DNA of 64,000 bases from CAZQIO01 sp964593405 (GCA_964593405.1 CAZQIO010000001.1:1-64000); one strand, 5' to 3'; positions 33,129 through 42,798 are shown, numbered from the stretch's first letter. Numbers and translations are program-made. Notes: generated from the letters alone by a model not told the origin.

Positions 33129-34057
33129 TCAATTTAAAACTTTAAGCCCAGCCTTATCATAGATTTCCTTCAGTTTCTCTGGGCTGAAATCCGTATAATG
33201 TCTTGCAAGTACGCTTCTTGGAACCCTTCCGCAGAAGGCATCAACATATCTGTCCGGGACGCCTAGTTTTCCCATTTCGCAGGCAAACCATTCCCTCAAT
33301 ATTTGAGGCGTAATGCTTAAACCAGTTTTCATTCTGGCATCGAGGAATATCCTGTGCTTTTCGTTCGTCTTCATCGGGAAGAGTTTATCGCTCTTTTTTA
33401 GCCTAATCTTTAGTCATTCCTTTAAAGGTTTTTCAGCCTCTTCGTTGTAGAAGGTTATGTAGCTTCTTTTTGTTCTGGAATTATGTCGGGGAAATATCGT
33501 TCTCTTTTCAAAATCGATGTCGCTTAGCTTCAACTTTAGGGCTTCGCTTCTCCTTAATCCAGAGGAAGCTAATAAAAGAAAGATCGCCTTTTCTCTTAAA
33601 TCCTTCAAGGCTTGGTAAAATCTTTGAAGCTCTTCTTTTGAAGGGACCTTTTTAATCGTTGGGCTTGGATTTGGGAATTTGAAGCTTGGACCAAGTCTGG
33701 CCTTCCTAAGAAATCTCTGAAAAACCTCTACAAAGCCTTCAACATGTTGGCATAGCTATACGGATTTCCATCCCTCAAAGTTAAAAGGAAACTCCTAATA
33801 TCTCCAACGCTCGGGAAGTCAATGCCATTTTTCTCTATCCAAGCCAAAAACTTCCGCACATTGTAGATGTGTTGCCCCACCGTCTGTTTCGAAAGCTGAA
33901 GGTTAACCAAGCAAAATTCTGCGAATTTCCTCAGCACTTCCTGGAAATCAGATATTCTCTCAAAGTTATTCTCCTCATTCTCCATTCTCCCTTCAAATTG
34001 TCCCAATTTGAATTCTAAGCCATCTTTGAGCCTGTCACGCTGAGGACCCGGGTTCAA
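33129..34057 (-). pseudogene. tyrosine recombinase (archaeal SSV-like integrase), disrupted
   Basis: Read leftward, the N-terminal SAM-like domain (FAEFCLVNLQLSKQTVGQH, YNVRKFLAWIEKNG) ends at a TAG (33728) in KAL-stop-RFFRDFLG. A frameshift near 33690 leads to PNPSPTIKKVPSKEELQRFY and then LLASSGLRRSEALKL (catalytic Arg). A TGA at 33414 interrupts KPLKE-stop-LKIRLKKSDKLFPM, and the end carries CGRVPRSVLARHYTDFSPEK with the Tyr nucleophile. Three lesions make it inactive. The N-terminal codons (LNPGPQRDRLK) are encoded by the tRNA-Asp 3' half on the other strand, the arrangement of archaeal integrases whose attachment site lies in the int gene. Confidence 0.85.
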
Positions 34058-34075
34058 ATCCCGGCGGCCACACCA
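34030..34075 (+). other. 3' half of a tRNA-Asp gene (integration att core)
   Basis: From the anticodon loop CTGTCAC (GTC) through the T arm CCGGG-TTCAAAT-CCCGG, acceptor strand CGGCCAC, discriminator A and CCA. No matching 5' half (an acceptor strand such as GTGGCCG) precedes it; instead the integrase gene runs through it on the opposite strand. This is the expected attP or attachment-scar form. Confidence 0.75.
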
Positions 34076-34079
34076 TTCA

Positions 34080-34241
34080 TCACTGTTTTTTTGTCTCCTT
34101 TTTTCCGTAAAGAGGTCTTAATTGTTTTATTGCCATTTTCAAAGCATTTTCACAAGTCCTTGAAATATTCAAGCCCAATTCCCTTGCCTCTTTAACAACA
34201 TCCTCGTCGATATAGATGGTTACACTTATTTGCTTACCCAA
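34080..34241 (-). CDS. ribbon-helix-helix (CcdA/CopG-like) DNA-binding protein
   Basis: 53 residues from a TTG preceded at 9 bases by GGAGG. The sequence KQISVTIYIDEDVVKEAREL forms the beta strand and first helix, and LNISRTCENALKMAI the second helix of an RHH fold. A basic tail follows. It ends just before the integrase and reads in the same direction, so it may have controlled int expression. Too short for a certain family call, but the RHH pattern is clear. Toxin partner not seen. Confidence 0.65.
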   Translation of the reverse strand: MGKQISVTIYIDEDVVKEARELGLNISRTCENALKMAIKQLRPLYGKKETKKQ

Positions 34242-34323
34242 TTTTATTTGCCTCCATTTGGAATTATGTGGAAATCAAATTTAAGGATTTCGCATGCAAA
34301 GCCATGCGCCCTGAGGATGGAGA

Positions 34324-35121
34324 ATGGCGATGGCGAGAATAGTGAGAATAAAGTTGTATAAGAATTCTCTAGGAAATTTTTATGAAGAGGAGAAAGAGAT
34401 GTCAGAGGCTGTTGCGCCGAGAAGGTTTGTCATTCCGAGGCTTTTGGCTTGGGTTATGGTTTTTGCTGGAATAGGCATATTCGTTATCGGTATTCCATTT
34501 CTTATGTATAGCCTTTTCATGTTTAGTTTTGTTAGGCGCTTCGACCCTACCGGCATTATCCTGATGATCGTTGGTGCAATCGTCTTTTACGTTGGATACA
34601 AAAATACGGGCTTTATACTGACTAAGGAAGAGATAGTAGATAGGTGGAGCGTTTTAGTTGAGAACGGCAAGGGAAAGGCAAACGAGATCTTCGATGATAC
34701 CGAAGGCTTCATTAGGAAAAGCCAAGCTCCAAGGATTGCTGTCGAAAGGAGGGAAATTGTCCCTACGATAACAAAGGACATCCTGGGCGTGAGGAGAAGG
34801 TTTTTGGTCGTTACTAAACTTGAGAATCCAAAGCTTTTGAATTACAAGACCTTCATTTGCGCTAGGGATTATGGAAACAACCTCGATGTTTCGTGGTATT
34901 TAACGTATAAAATGGGCTTTTTCGAAGCTTTATTGAACCTATTATTTCTCAGAGGAAGATTTGTTCCAAAACTTGACTTGTTCGACGAGCAGGATTTAAG
35001 AGCTTATATGACAAACGTCCATCACTGCCTTTTAAAAGCCGTTGAATCTTTAATGAAGAGCTTGGGGCAAGACTTTTCTAAGGTTGACAGAAAATCTATA
35101 GGTTTCTTGGGCGTTAGTTGA
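34324..35121 (+). CDS. two-TM membrane protein, likely partner of the TraG-like ATPase
   Basis: 265 residues. Two membrane helices (LLAWVMVFAGIGIFVIGIPF and GIILMIVGAIVFYVGY, about residues 40-100) are followed by a cytoplasmic region with a basic patch (RREIVPTITKDILGVRRRF). The stop overlaps the ATG of the ATPase gene (TGATG), so they are translationally coupled. Coupling of a small membrane protein with a VirD4/TraG-like ATPase is common in conjugative systems. I recognise no named family. The frame is intact. Confidence 0.6.
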   Translation: MAMARIVRIKLYKNSLGNFYEEEKEMSEAVAPRRFVIPRLLAWVMVFAGIGIFVIGIPFLMYSLFMFSFVRRFDPTGIILMIVGAIVFYVGYKNTGFILTKEEIVDRWSVLVENGKGKANEIFDDTEGFIRKSQAPRIAVERREIVPTITKDILGVRRRFLVVTKLENPKLLNYKTFICARDYGNNLDVSWYLTYKMGFFEALLNLLFLRGRFVPKLDLFDEQDLRAYMTNVHHCLLKAVESLMKSLGQDFSKVDRKSIGFLGVS

Positions 35122-37365
35122 TGGGAATTCTTGATAGGCTGCTTAGGCGGAAAAAGAAGGAAAAAGAGGAGGTTGAAGTAGAGGAGAAAGTCGAAGAAGC
35201 TCCAGTCGAAGTTGACGAGGGAAATGTTGTAAACATTGGCTGGTATTGGTCTGAGCAAAAGCAAGAGTGGCAGATGGCAAAGATTAAAGAGGAGGATAGG
35301 AAAGTTCACTTTTACGTTGTCGGTGCCTCTAGAACTGGAAAGTCAAAGTTCCTTGAGTTTTTGATTAGACAAGACATTGAAAAGGGAAATGGCTTCGGAG
35401 TAATCGACCCTCACAGGGATTTGATTGATGATATTAAGGCTTATCTAACATTAGCCCTGCCGAAAGAGGAGTTGGAAGAGAGAGTTGTAGTAATAGACCC
35501 AACAGATGAGAGGTATACCGTCGCCTTCAACCCTCTTGAGAAGATCAAGAAAATGTTATCTGCCGAGATAGCAGCCGAGCTCGTCGAAGCCTTCAAGAAG
35601 ATTTGGGATTATGGGAGCGCCATCGAAACTTACGGTTGGGGTGCTAGGATGGAGGATTTGCTTAGGAACTCGCAAATAGCCCTAATAGAGGCTGGACTCA
35701 CGCTATGCGACCTACCACGTTTTCTAATAGAGGATGACTTTAGGGAGAACGTCTTGGAGAGGGTTGAGCATCCAATAGCAAAGAGGTATTTCCAGAGGTT
35801 TAATGCCTTAGCCCCAAAAACGAGAGAGGAATGGATGGAATCTACACTGAACAAAGTCAATGCTTTTTTATCAGATGATAGGATCAGGGAGATATTCTCA
35901 TTCCAAAAATCTTCTTTCAATTTCAGGGAGATAATGGATAATAAGAAGATTTTGTTAATTAAGCTTGATAAGGGAAGGCTGAAAGAAAATGCCGACTTGC
36001 TGGGTGCGCTATTGATGACGAAGATCAGGATGGCTGCGTTCTCGAGGTCAAACGTTCTAAAAGAGAAAAGAGTCCCATTCTACCTTTACATTGACGAGTT
36101 TCAAAACTTTGCAACCAAAACATTCATTGAAACTCTGAGCGAGGCTAGAAAATATGGCTTATCACTTATAATGGCCCATCAGAATCTTTCTCAGTTGCCG
36201 AAGGAATTGCAAGATTCAATTTTAACTAACTGCGGAATCCAATGTTACTTCAAGGTCTGTAGAAGAGATGCTGAAATATTAGCTAAAGAAGCTTTTGAGA
36301 CGAGTGGTGTTGAGGTAAAAGCAGTAAAACTTTCGAGGGAGTACTCTGATTACGATTGGTTCACATATTCAGAGGATTGGGAAAAGTACATTCAAGAGCT
36401 ATAGCAGTTGCCAAACAGATGTTTTTGGGCAAAACACAAAATTGAAGGTGGTGTAATTCCACTGTACACTGTGGGAAATTAGGCAAGCTTATGAGGAGTT
36501 CGGTGTAGAGAAAGAGGTTCAGGATAAAATTCTGAGTGAAGTTGTCTTCAGTAAAAGGTATCTTTTAGAGAGAAAGCCCAAGGAAGTTGAAAAGAAGGTT
36601 AAGGAAAAGTCTAGTGAGGAAGAGAAGCTCACAGCCTTAGAGGAAATTATTGCAACATTAACACCTTTTGAGAAGGCGATTCTATGGGCTATAGGTGTTG
36701 GAAACTACAATTCAGCAGACATATACGAAGAGGCGAATAAGAAACTCAAAGAATGGGGTTGCTCAACCAGAAAATACTCAGAGTTTAAGAAGAAGTTTTA
36801 TGAGTTTGCCAAACTACCTAAAGAGGGAGGTAAAGGATTAATAGAGTTTAGAAAGCTTGGCAGGAGCTTTTGCTATTGGCTAAGTAAGTGGGGAGAAATT
36901 GCATTTGCTGAAAAGTTTGGAATACCTTCTGATAGGGCGATAAACGAGCTTGGAGGTGGAAGAAAGCCATCAAAAACCGTAGCCTTGGAAGTCATAAAGG
37001 AGTGGCTTGAACCAAATGGATACAAGGTTAAGGCTGAGGAGGAAATAAAAACCGATTTGACCGAGAGAGGCAGAGGCTACACTGATTGGGTTGCCGAGAA
37101 AAATGGTGAAGTTTTGAGGATTGAGATTGAGCATAGAAGCCAAAAAGAGCAAGTGGAGAGGAATATAAGGAAGAACTTAGAGTACTCAGATACACTCTAC
37201 ATCATAGCGAGCGATGAAACGGCGAAAAGAAAAGTTATTCAAGTTGCTTTGAGAACATTATTTAGGCTGAGGAAAGAAAAACCCGATGAAAAATGTGTGG
37301 TGAAGGTAGCTGACATTGAAGAACTGAAAAGGAATAGTTGGAATAAGTGGTTCGAGATAAAATGA
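35121..37365 (+). pseudogene. TraG/VirD4-like conjugation ATPase, disrupted
   Basis: The first 427 residues contain a Walker A (GASRTGKSKFLEF near residue 75), IDPHRDLIDD, a Walker B (FYLYIDEFQNFATKTF near 330) and AHQNLSQLPKELQDSILTNC, typical of TraG/HerA-like conjugative DNA-transfer ATPases. A TAG at 36402 falls where CAG is expected (ELQQLPN), and one extra G at 36473-36475 shifts the frame. The remainder (EIRQAYEEFGVEKEVQDK onward, about 295 residues) is open to 37365 and ends with a region reminiscent of a restriction-endonuclease-like fold (RIEIEHRSQKEQVERN). Undamaged, it would be about 750 residues. Confidence 0.75.
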
Positions 37366-37368
37366 AGG

Positions 37369-37380
37369 AAAACCTTATAT
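37369..37380 (+). promoter_or_regulatory. archaeal-type TATA box
   Basis: AAAACCTTATAT fits a BRE plus TATA element. It lies about 38 bases before the TTG start of the next gene, as in archaeal promoters with a short leader. No good bacterial -35 lies upstream. Confidence 0.4.
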
Positions 37381-37414
37381 GAGGAAAATCCACCTTTTCT
37401 ATAAGTGAGAAAAA

Positions 37415-37780
37415 TTGGAGCGTTCAACTAGGAAATATAAGGCAACAAAGTTACCCGTTGAAGTATTTGATGAAGCCGAGTTAGTGAAAGCTAAGCTAAT
37501 TATGAATAGGGAGGCTTTAAAGAAGCTTCCTTCAGAGGGTGCGAACCCAGCTAAATGTCCCCTTGGCGGTAATGATTTGAGGGTTGCCGAAGTTAAAGTG
37601 GCGGTAAAAATGGTCTCGTGTCAACGTTGCGGTTACAAACAACCGTCCCTAGACGTATCCAGCATTGGAAACGATCCTGCGGCAATCGCTGGAGCGTTAG
37701 GTCTGGGAGTTCTAGCGGGTCTCGGTATAGCTGCATTGCTATATTTAATATTTAGCGGTGAAAAGAATGAGCGAAGTTAG
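37415..37780 (+). CDS. tail-anchored protein with a degenerate zinc ribbon
   Basis: 121 residues from a TTG start. A half zinc-ribbon is intact at SCQRCGYKQP, but the expected first CxxC reads KCPLGGND, with Gly where the second Cys should be. A C-terminal membrane helix follows (IAGALGLGVLAGLGIAALLY). The domain order suggests a membrane-tethered metal-binding protein of the element. The loss of one Cys fits the general decay of this block. The next frame overlaps its end. Confidence 0.55.
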   Translation: MERSTRKYKATKLPVEVFDEAELVKAKLIMNREALKKLPSEGANPAKCPLGGNDLRVAEVKVAVKMVSCQRCGYKQPSLDVSSIGNDPAAIAGALGLGVLAGLGIAALLYLIFSGEKNERS

Positions 37781-38038
37781 GATAAAAGTCCAGGCAGATT
37801 TGAATATCATTAAAGAATTACTGATAAGAGAGGGTTTTACGATCCGGGCATTTTGCAGACTTGGAAAGAAGGCCAGGTATTTGGATTAGCTAAGCCGTTA
37901 AATTATCTAATCGAAGTTCACGTTAGGGGTTTTGCGGATAATACTTTAGATGCCGAAATAGAGTTATCACGTGAATATCTAGAACATCCCTACGACGGGA
38001 AACCTTACTACGGTTTTCTAATCGAGAACTCTAACTAA
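37767..38038 (+). pseudogene. small protein of unknown function with a frameshift
   Basis: The ATG opens MSEVRIKVQADLNIIKELLI and REGFT. A one-base shift near 37841 leads into DPGILQTWKEGQVFGLAKPL, NYLIEVHVRGFADNTLDAEI and a C-terminal DGKPYYGFLIENSN. About 90 residues if joined. The sequence after the shift is well composed, so this was a real gene. No family recognised. Confidence 0.5.
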
Positions 38039-38048
38039 GTGGAAACCC

Positions 38049-38153
38049 ATGCTTTTTGTACTATGTATCATTTGTGGAATATGTGGATTTTTTGCAGTTT
38101 TAGAAAGATTCGGCTCGAAGGATAATTCATTGACAAAATTAGAAGAGGAATGA
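38049..38153 (+). CDS. single-TM small protein
   Basis: 34 residues: one hydrophobic helix (MLFVLCIICGICGFFAVLE) and a charged tail (RFGSKDNSLTKLEEE). It precedes the PEP-synthase-like gene by four bases. Coding status is uncertain. Confidence 0.3.
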   Translation: MLFVLCIICGICGFFAVLERFGSKDNSLTKLEEE

Positions 38154-38157
38154 TACA

Positions 38158-39441
38158 ATGGATAGAATGTTTGTGAGATTTTTATCAGAAATAAAGGAAC
38201 CAAAAGCTTCAGAACTTGGAGGAAAAGGCTATTCATTAGCTGTTTTAATGAATAACGGATTTAACGTCCCGAAAGGCTTTGTCATAGTTTTAGATGCGTT
38301 CTTTGAGCATCTTAAAAAGAACGAATTGATGGAGAAAGTTAGAGAACTAGTAGCTAAAATCAACGAGGGGAATTTTCAAAAAAAAAGCAGAGAAATTAAA
38401 GAGTTAATATTGAGCGGAGCAATACCTGAGGAAATTGCCTTAGAGGTAAAAAATGTCTTAAATAAATTAAATGTTCAGTATGTTTCTGTTAGGTCATCTG
38501 CTGTTAGCGAGGATAGCTTAAAAGCTTCATCTGCGGGAATGCATGATACATTCTTGAATGTAAAATCAGAACCAAAACAGGTTTTAGAAAATGTGAAGAA
38601 GTGCTGGGCATCTTTATTCAATGAAAGAGCGATAATATACAGAATTAAGAAAAAGCTGCCTCATTTAGAGGGAATGGCGGTTGTAGTTCAAGAAATGATA
38701 CCAGCTGAGGTTTCTGGGGTCGCCTTTACTGCCCACCCAACGAACAAAAAGTTTTTACTTATTGAGGCTTGCTATGGAATTGGTGATATGGTCGTGGGTG
38801 GTAAGGTGGAGCCAGATGATTATGTGGTGAATAGAGAAACTTTAGAAATAATAGAAAGAAAGATTGGCAGGAAGGATAGAATGAGCGTTATTGAAAATGG
38901 AAAAATTAAAGTTATTGATGTCGAAAAGAAACTTGCTGAAAAACAGGTTTTATCTGATAATGAGATAAAAGAAATCGCTGAAACTTGCCTAAAAGTCGAA
39001 AAAACATTTAAATATCCTCAAGATATTGAGTGGTGTATCTCCAAAGATTTTATATGGATTCTACAATCACGAACAATAACCGCGACATCATTGCTTATTG
39101 GAGAAAAAACAAAAATAAAACCGATTTTGAGCGGATTAGGAGCAAGCCCCGGTATAGTTAAAGGGAAAGTAAAAATTATTTTAAGTCCGAGGGAAGTTAA
39201 TAAAATGAATGATGGTGAAATATTGGTTACTGTAATGACTAATCCACTATATGTTACTGCAATACAAAAAGCCAAAGGAATAGTTACAGACGTTGGTGGC
39301 ATACTTTCTCATGCAGCTATTGTAGCAAGGGAGCTTGGAATTCCTTGTGTAGTTGGAACTGAAAAAGCGACAAAAATACTGAAAGATAATATGGAGGTTA
39401 TTGTAAATGGTACAGAGGGTAAAGTTTATGCACCAGACTGA
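38158..39441 (+). CDS. PEP synthase/rifampin-phosphotransferase-like two-domain protein
   Basis: 427 residues. An ATP-grasp PPDK N-terminal domain (GGKGYSLAVLMNNGFNVPKG; VSVRSSAVSEDSLKASSAGM; IEACYGIGDMVVGGKVEPDD; DIEWCISKDFIWILQSR) is followed by a swivelling phosphohistidine domain (TDVGGILSHAAIVARELGIP). The PEP/pyruvate-binding TIM barrel of true PEP synthase is absent, so a different phosphoryl acceptor is likely, as in rifampin phosphotransferases. The frame is intact. The stop is overlapped by the start of the next gene, implying a coupled cassette. Confidence 0.75.
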   Translation: MDRMFVRFLSEIKEPKASELGGKGYSLAVLMNNGFNVPKGFVIVLDAFFEHLKKNELMEKVRELVAKINEGNFQKKSREIKELILSGAIPEEIALEVKNVLNKLNVQYVSVRSSAVSEDSLKASSAGMHDTFLNVKSEPKQVLENVKKCWASLFNERAIIYRIKKKLPHLEGMAVVVQEMIPAEVSGVAFTAHPTNKKFLLIEACYGIGDMVVGGKVEPDDYVVNRETLEIIERKIGRKDRMSVIENGKIKVIDVEKKLAEKQVLSDNEIKEIAETCLKVEKTFKYPQDIEWCISKDFIWILQSRTITATSLLIGEKTKIKPILSGLGASPGIVKGKVKIILSPREVNKMNDGEILVTVMTNPLYVTAIQKAKGIVTDVGGILSHAAIVARELGIPCVVGTEKATKILKDNMEVIVNGTEGKVYAPD

Positions 39442-40522
39442 TGATTTAATAACTGAATTATTCAGAGTTACAGGAGAGGCAATCTACGATACAGATATGC
39501 AACACGGGGATGGTAGGGATTATTGGCCCTTTCATCCAGTATTTTTAGATTCTCTTGTTGCTCCAATAGTGTTTAAAGAAATTTTAAGGATTATTGAAAC
39601 ATTAGAAAACAAAGGCTACACCCTAACAGACATTGCAGAAACAGTATACAGTCCAACTAAAATAGCTAATTACCAATATTTGTGGCCAGAAAAAACAATC
39701 AAATCTTTAACCTATGACGAAAAATACAAGCTCGCAAAATATTTCGTTGAGTTACTAACGATTTTGAGAAATGGTGAACCTTTTTGTGAGAAAGGAAGAA
39801 ACTTGGTATGGACCAGAAAGAACTTAATCCAAAATATAGAAAAATATAAGAAAGATTTTGTAAGTGCTAAACAAAACCCTGAAATGGCTCAACTTTTGTC
39901 GAAGCTAGAAGGAATTCTAGTTTCTTATGCGGAAGCGCTGTACTATTACATGATTGACTTATCACGTATGATGCATGGTCCTTATTCACTTGAAAATGGA
40001 TCTACTGTTTTTGTAAAGGAATATCTTCACTTAAAGGCTGGAGAACTTTGGGATGTGGTTTCAGATTTCCCTTTTGACCATTTTAAAGAGATCGGAATTT
40101 ATCAAGGCATACAAATAACTACTTTCTTTATGGGACATACACACTCAAATCCACCTTTCCCAAAAGCAATAGATAAATTCGTTATAATCGTAGATGATAA
40201 AGTAATAAAAAATATGGACGAGCTGAGAAATTTATATGAAAAGGTAAAAGAAGTAACAGAAAGAGCAGCTCGATGTATAGCAGAAAAGTCTGGCGATGAA
40301 GCTTTTCTTCTTAAGAAGGGAATTGATATGTTTTTCTATCCATTAAAACCTCTCTACAAGGAAATAGGAGAGAACTGGAAAGATATACTTCCACAAGCAT
40401 ATAAGTTTGCATATAATGTGAAAGATAAAATAAAAGTTCCTGGACCCTGGGGTGATTGGAATAAAGAGAAAGCAGTAAGTCACCTTCTAAAACTAATGGA
40501 TTTTCGGAGGAAAGCAAGATGA
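39428..40522 (+). CDS. unknown 364-residue protein of the cassette
   Basis: The ATG chosen overlaps the stop of the phosphotransferase-like gene; an earlier in-frame start would extend further into it. The sequence has no membrane segment or signal. Distinct blocks are DTDMQHGDGRDYWPFHPVFL, LYYYMIDLSRMMHGPYSLEN, and GHTHSNPPFPKAIDKF, rich in His and Asp, which could form a metal or substrate site. I recognise no family. Its stop overlaps the ATG of the next gene (ATGA), so the cassette was translated as a unit. Confidence 0.6.
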   Translation: MHQTDDLITELFRVTGEAIYDTDMQHGDGRDYWPFHPVFLDSLVAPIVFKEILRIIETLENKGYTLTDIAETVYSPTKIANYQYLWPEKTIKSLTYDEKYKLAKYFVELLTILRNGEPFCEKGRNLVWTRKNLIQNIEKYKKDFVSAKQNPEMAQLLSKLEGILVSYAEALYYYMIDLSRMMHGPYSLENGSTVFVKEYLHLKAGELWDVVSDFPFDHFKEIGIYQGIQITTFFMGHTHSNPPFPKAIDKFVIIVDDKVIKNMDELRNLYEKVKEVTERAARCIAEKSGDEAFLLKKGIDMFFYPLKPLYKEIGENWKDILPQAYKFAYNVKDKIKVPGPWGDWNKEKAVSHLLKLMDFRRKAR

Positions 40523-41445
40523 TAACAGAGTTCTGCAGTTACAAGCAAACTCTAATAAATATGATGAAGATTATCCGTAAACCTATAGAATCTTTTGCTA
40601 TTGATACAAACACCACTTACCTTTACTTTGAAAAAACGCTTTACCTCCAATAGGTCCAACCAATTCTAGAGAAAACTATATGATGCCTTTTCTTATTTTA
40701 GTAACCAACCCCCTGTTCTCATGTCTTAAAGCATGGTGGATGTACGATGTGCGGGTATTCAAACCTAGCTACCTTTAAAGATAATATTACCGGAGATGTG
40801 GTATACGAACAGTTTAGAAGGGGGTTTGAGATTATCAAAAAGATTCCTCACCATGAAATGGTTGCTATTGGAACCGCTGGCTCATTTTTAGACCCACATG
40901 AAGTTCCATACGAAATCCAAGCAAAAATAATAAAAGAACTTAACTCTTCAGGTGATATATACTACATAAACATTGAAATAAGAGCAGAATATGTGACTAA
41001 AGAATCTCTTGAAAATTTGGTAGAAGTAGTCGATGATCCACATAAGTTAGCTATTGGAATCGGTTTAGAAAGTTCAAATGAGCTTATAAGAGAGTTATGT
41101 GTCAATAAATGTCTACCTATCGCCTCTTTCATCCGAGCTAAAAGATTGCCTGAAGAATTGCGAAAAAATGTACTTATTGCGACTCCAAGATTGCCTAAGC
41201 CCTTAGAACTTAAAGTAAGTGACGGTGCTCAGACGGCAATAGAATTATTAAATGAATATAAAGGCACACTAGACTATAATTATATCGATGCTATAGATGC
41301 CCTTTCAAGCTCTGATAAGAGAAAATGGTATGAGAATTTGGAAAGAGAAATGAACAACTCTGATTCAATAGAAAAACCAATATCTACGAACTTTAGCCGT
41401 TGGCTGGAGGCGTGGAAAAATGAGCATGGAAGAATATTTCAATAA
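40519..41445 (+). pseudogene. RaSEA-like radical SAM protein, disrupted
   Basis: The ATG opens a frame to about 40642. A shifted frame continues LPPIGPTNSRENYMMPFLIL, VTNPLFSCLK, and a second shift near 40728 gives HGGCTMCGYSNLATF, completing a C-x6-C-x2-C radical SAM cluster of the archaeosine-synthase RaSEA type (GGCTMCGY). Then AIGTAGSFLDPHEVP and IGIGLESSNELIREL follow. The C-terminal half does not match RaSEA proteins as I know them. Two frameshifts make it inactive as sequenced. Assignment to a RaSEA-like subfamily rests on the cluster motif. Confidence 0.6.
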
Positions 41446-42548
41446 AAATAAAGAAAAACTTAAAGAGGTTTACGAGCTATTCCGGAATACAGATTACGGC
41501 AGGGAATTAAATCTACCCCCAGAATTTAATGATTACAACACTTTTAAAACTTTACCCCTCATAGATCCACGAAAAGTAGATTTTAAGCGACTATTTGTTC
41601 CAGGCGATAATTTGTGGTCTTTTATATCTAGTGGAGTGTCGGGACATAGGAAGATGGTAATGAGCGATATAGGAACTATTACTAAGTATCCAGAAGAAAT
41701 GGATGAAATCTTAAGAACTAATACATCTGTATTTCTCCACAGTAAGAGGAGAAAAGGTGAAAGGAGATGTACTCTTCATAATAGAATATCCCCTGATGGC
41801 AGAATGGATTTGTTATCAATTAGAAAAGGCTATAGAAGCAGGAAAAATATTTCCCGGGAATATTAGGAAAAAGAAAGTATATTTCGAATTAAGTGGAGAA
41901 CCTGTTACTGAGGAACAAGTCTGTAACATTGTAAAAAGATTAGAGAAAATATTTCAAACAGAAGTAGAATATTCTATTACATACGGCTCTACTGAGATTG
42001 GGCTTATAGGAACGTATATTCCAACAATTCATGGTTCCAAAATTAAATATGAAGTAATTCCATCGCTTTTTGTAGAAATAGTCGATGGGGAAATAATCAT
42101 TACTCCTTATAGGAAACAAGGGACAATATTATTTAGATACAAAACCGGAGACAAGGGCAAACTATTTTTTGAAAATGGTAAACCATTCTTGAATGTAATT
42201 GGGAAATCTGAAAGTGAGGGGATTATGTATGTTGCAGGTGTTCAAGTATGCATCCCAGAGCTAGTGGCAGAAATAGAAAAAATAGCAAATTTTCCAATCG
42301 GAATAAAGGTCATCAAAAAGAAGGATCGGCCGAAAGGAGTATGCGAACTTGATATTAAAATTCATATACCTCGGCGTGATGCTTTAAGTAATAGTTTAAA
42401 AAATGCCATAACAGAAAAAACTAAACAGTTCATTACAGATTCTGCTGTTTTGTCGGTGGAAAATCATTTAGGAATAGTGAAAATAAATATTCATTATTCT
42501 TCTGAACCTATAAAAAAAAGGTTCATTATTGAAAACTTAAAGGCATAA
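41420..42548 (+). pseudogene. phenylacetate-CoA ligase-like adenylate-forming enzyme, disrupted
   Basis: The N-terminal part (LFVPGDNLWSFISSGVSGHRK, the SSGxxG nucleotide loop) runs to about 41750. A one-base shift then leads to VKGDVLFIIEYPLMAEWICY, ITYGSTEIGLIGTYIP (the YGxTE motif), FRYKTGDKGKLFFENGKPFL and IGKSESEGIMYVAGVQV, all in the order of PaaK-like enzymes. About 375 residues if joined, shorter than typical PaaK (about 430). It overlaps the radical SAM gene and closes the cassette. Confidence 0.65.
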
Positions 42549-42710
42549 ATCAAGATAATGGATGCATAATTCCTTATCAATGAACTCATTGCAAAACTCT
42601 TAGCGAACGTTTAAACTGTTAGCTTAAGCAATGAGGTTTCGCAATTGGCTCAATAATAAAAACTTAGAATACAGAAGCTATTCTAGAAGAACGAAAAATA
42701 TTAAACCATT

Positions 42711-42798
42711 GCTTTGTGGCTTAATTATGTACCTTCATCAACTTTCACATCAAATCCTATCATCAACCTATGTGGGGTTGAGAGTTAAGCCACAAAGC
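42711..42798. repeat. inverted repeat of 14 perfect bases
   Basis: GCTTTGTGGCTTAA (42711-42724) and its exact complement at 42785-42798, with further matching AATATTAA just outside. Spacer about 60 bases. It lies in the roughly 400-base stretch after the PaaK-like gene that otherwise shows no gene; it could be the ends of a small non-autonomous element or a folded transcript end. Confidence 0.45.

Noticed and set aside
33414..33416. UGA recoded as an amino acid in this organism
   Set aside because: Host genes such as iorA, the mgtC-coupled small protein and others end in TGA at family-typical lengths, so TGA is a normal stop.
36402..36404. Pyrrolysine-type TAG readthrough in the ATPase
   Set aside because: A frameshift follows within 75 bases and no pyl genes are in the window; decay explains both.
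38158..39441. Complete phosphoenolpyruvate synthase
   Set aside because: The PEP-binding C-terminal barrel is missing, and the next gene starts at the stop codon, so it is a two-domain relative.
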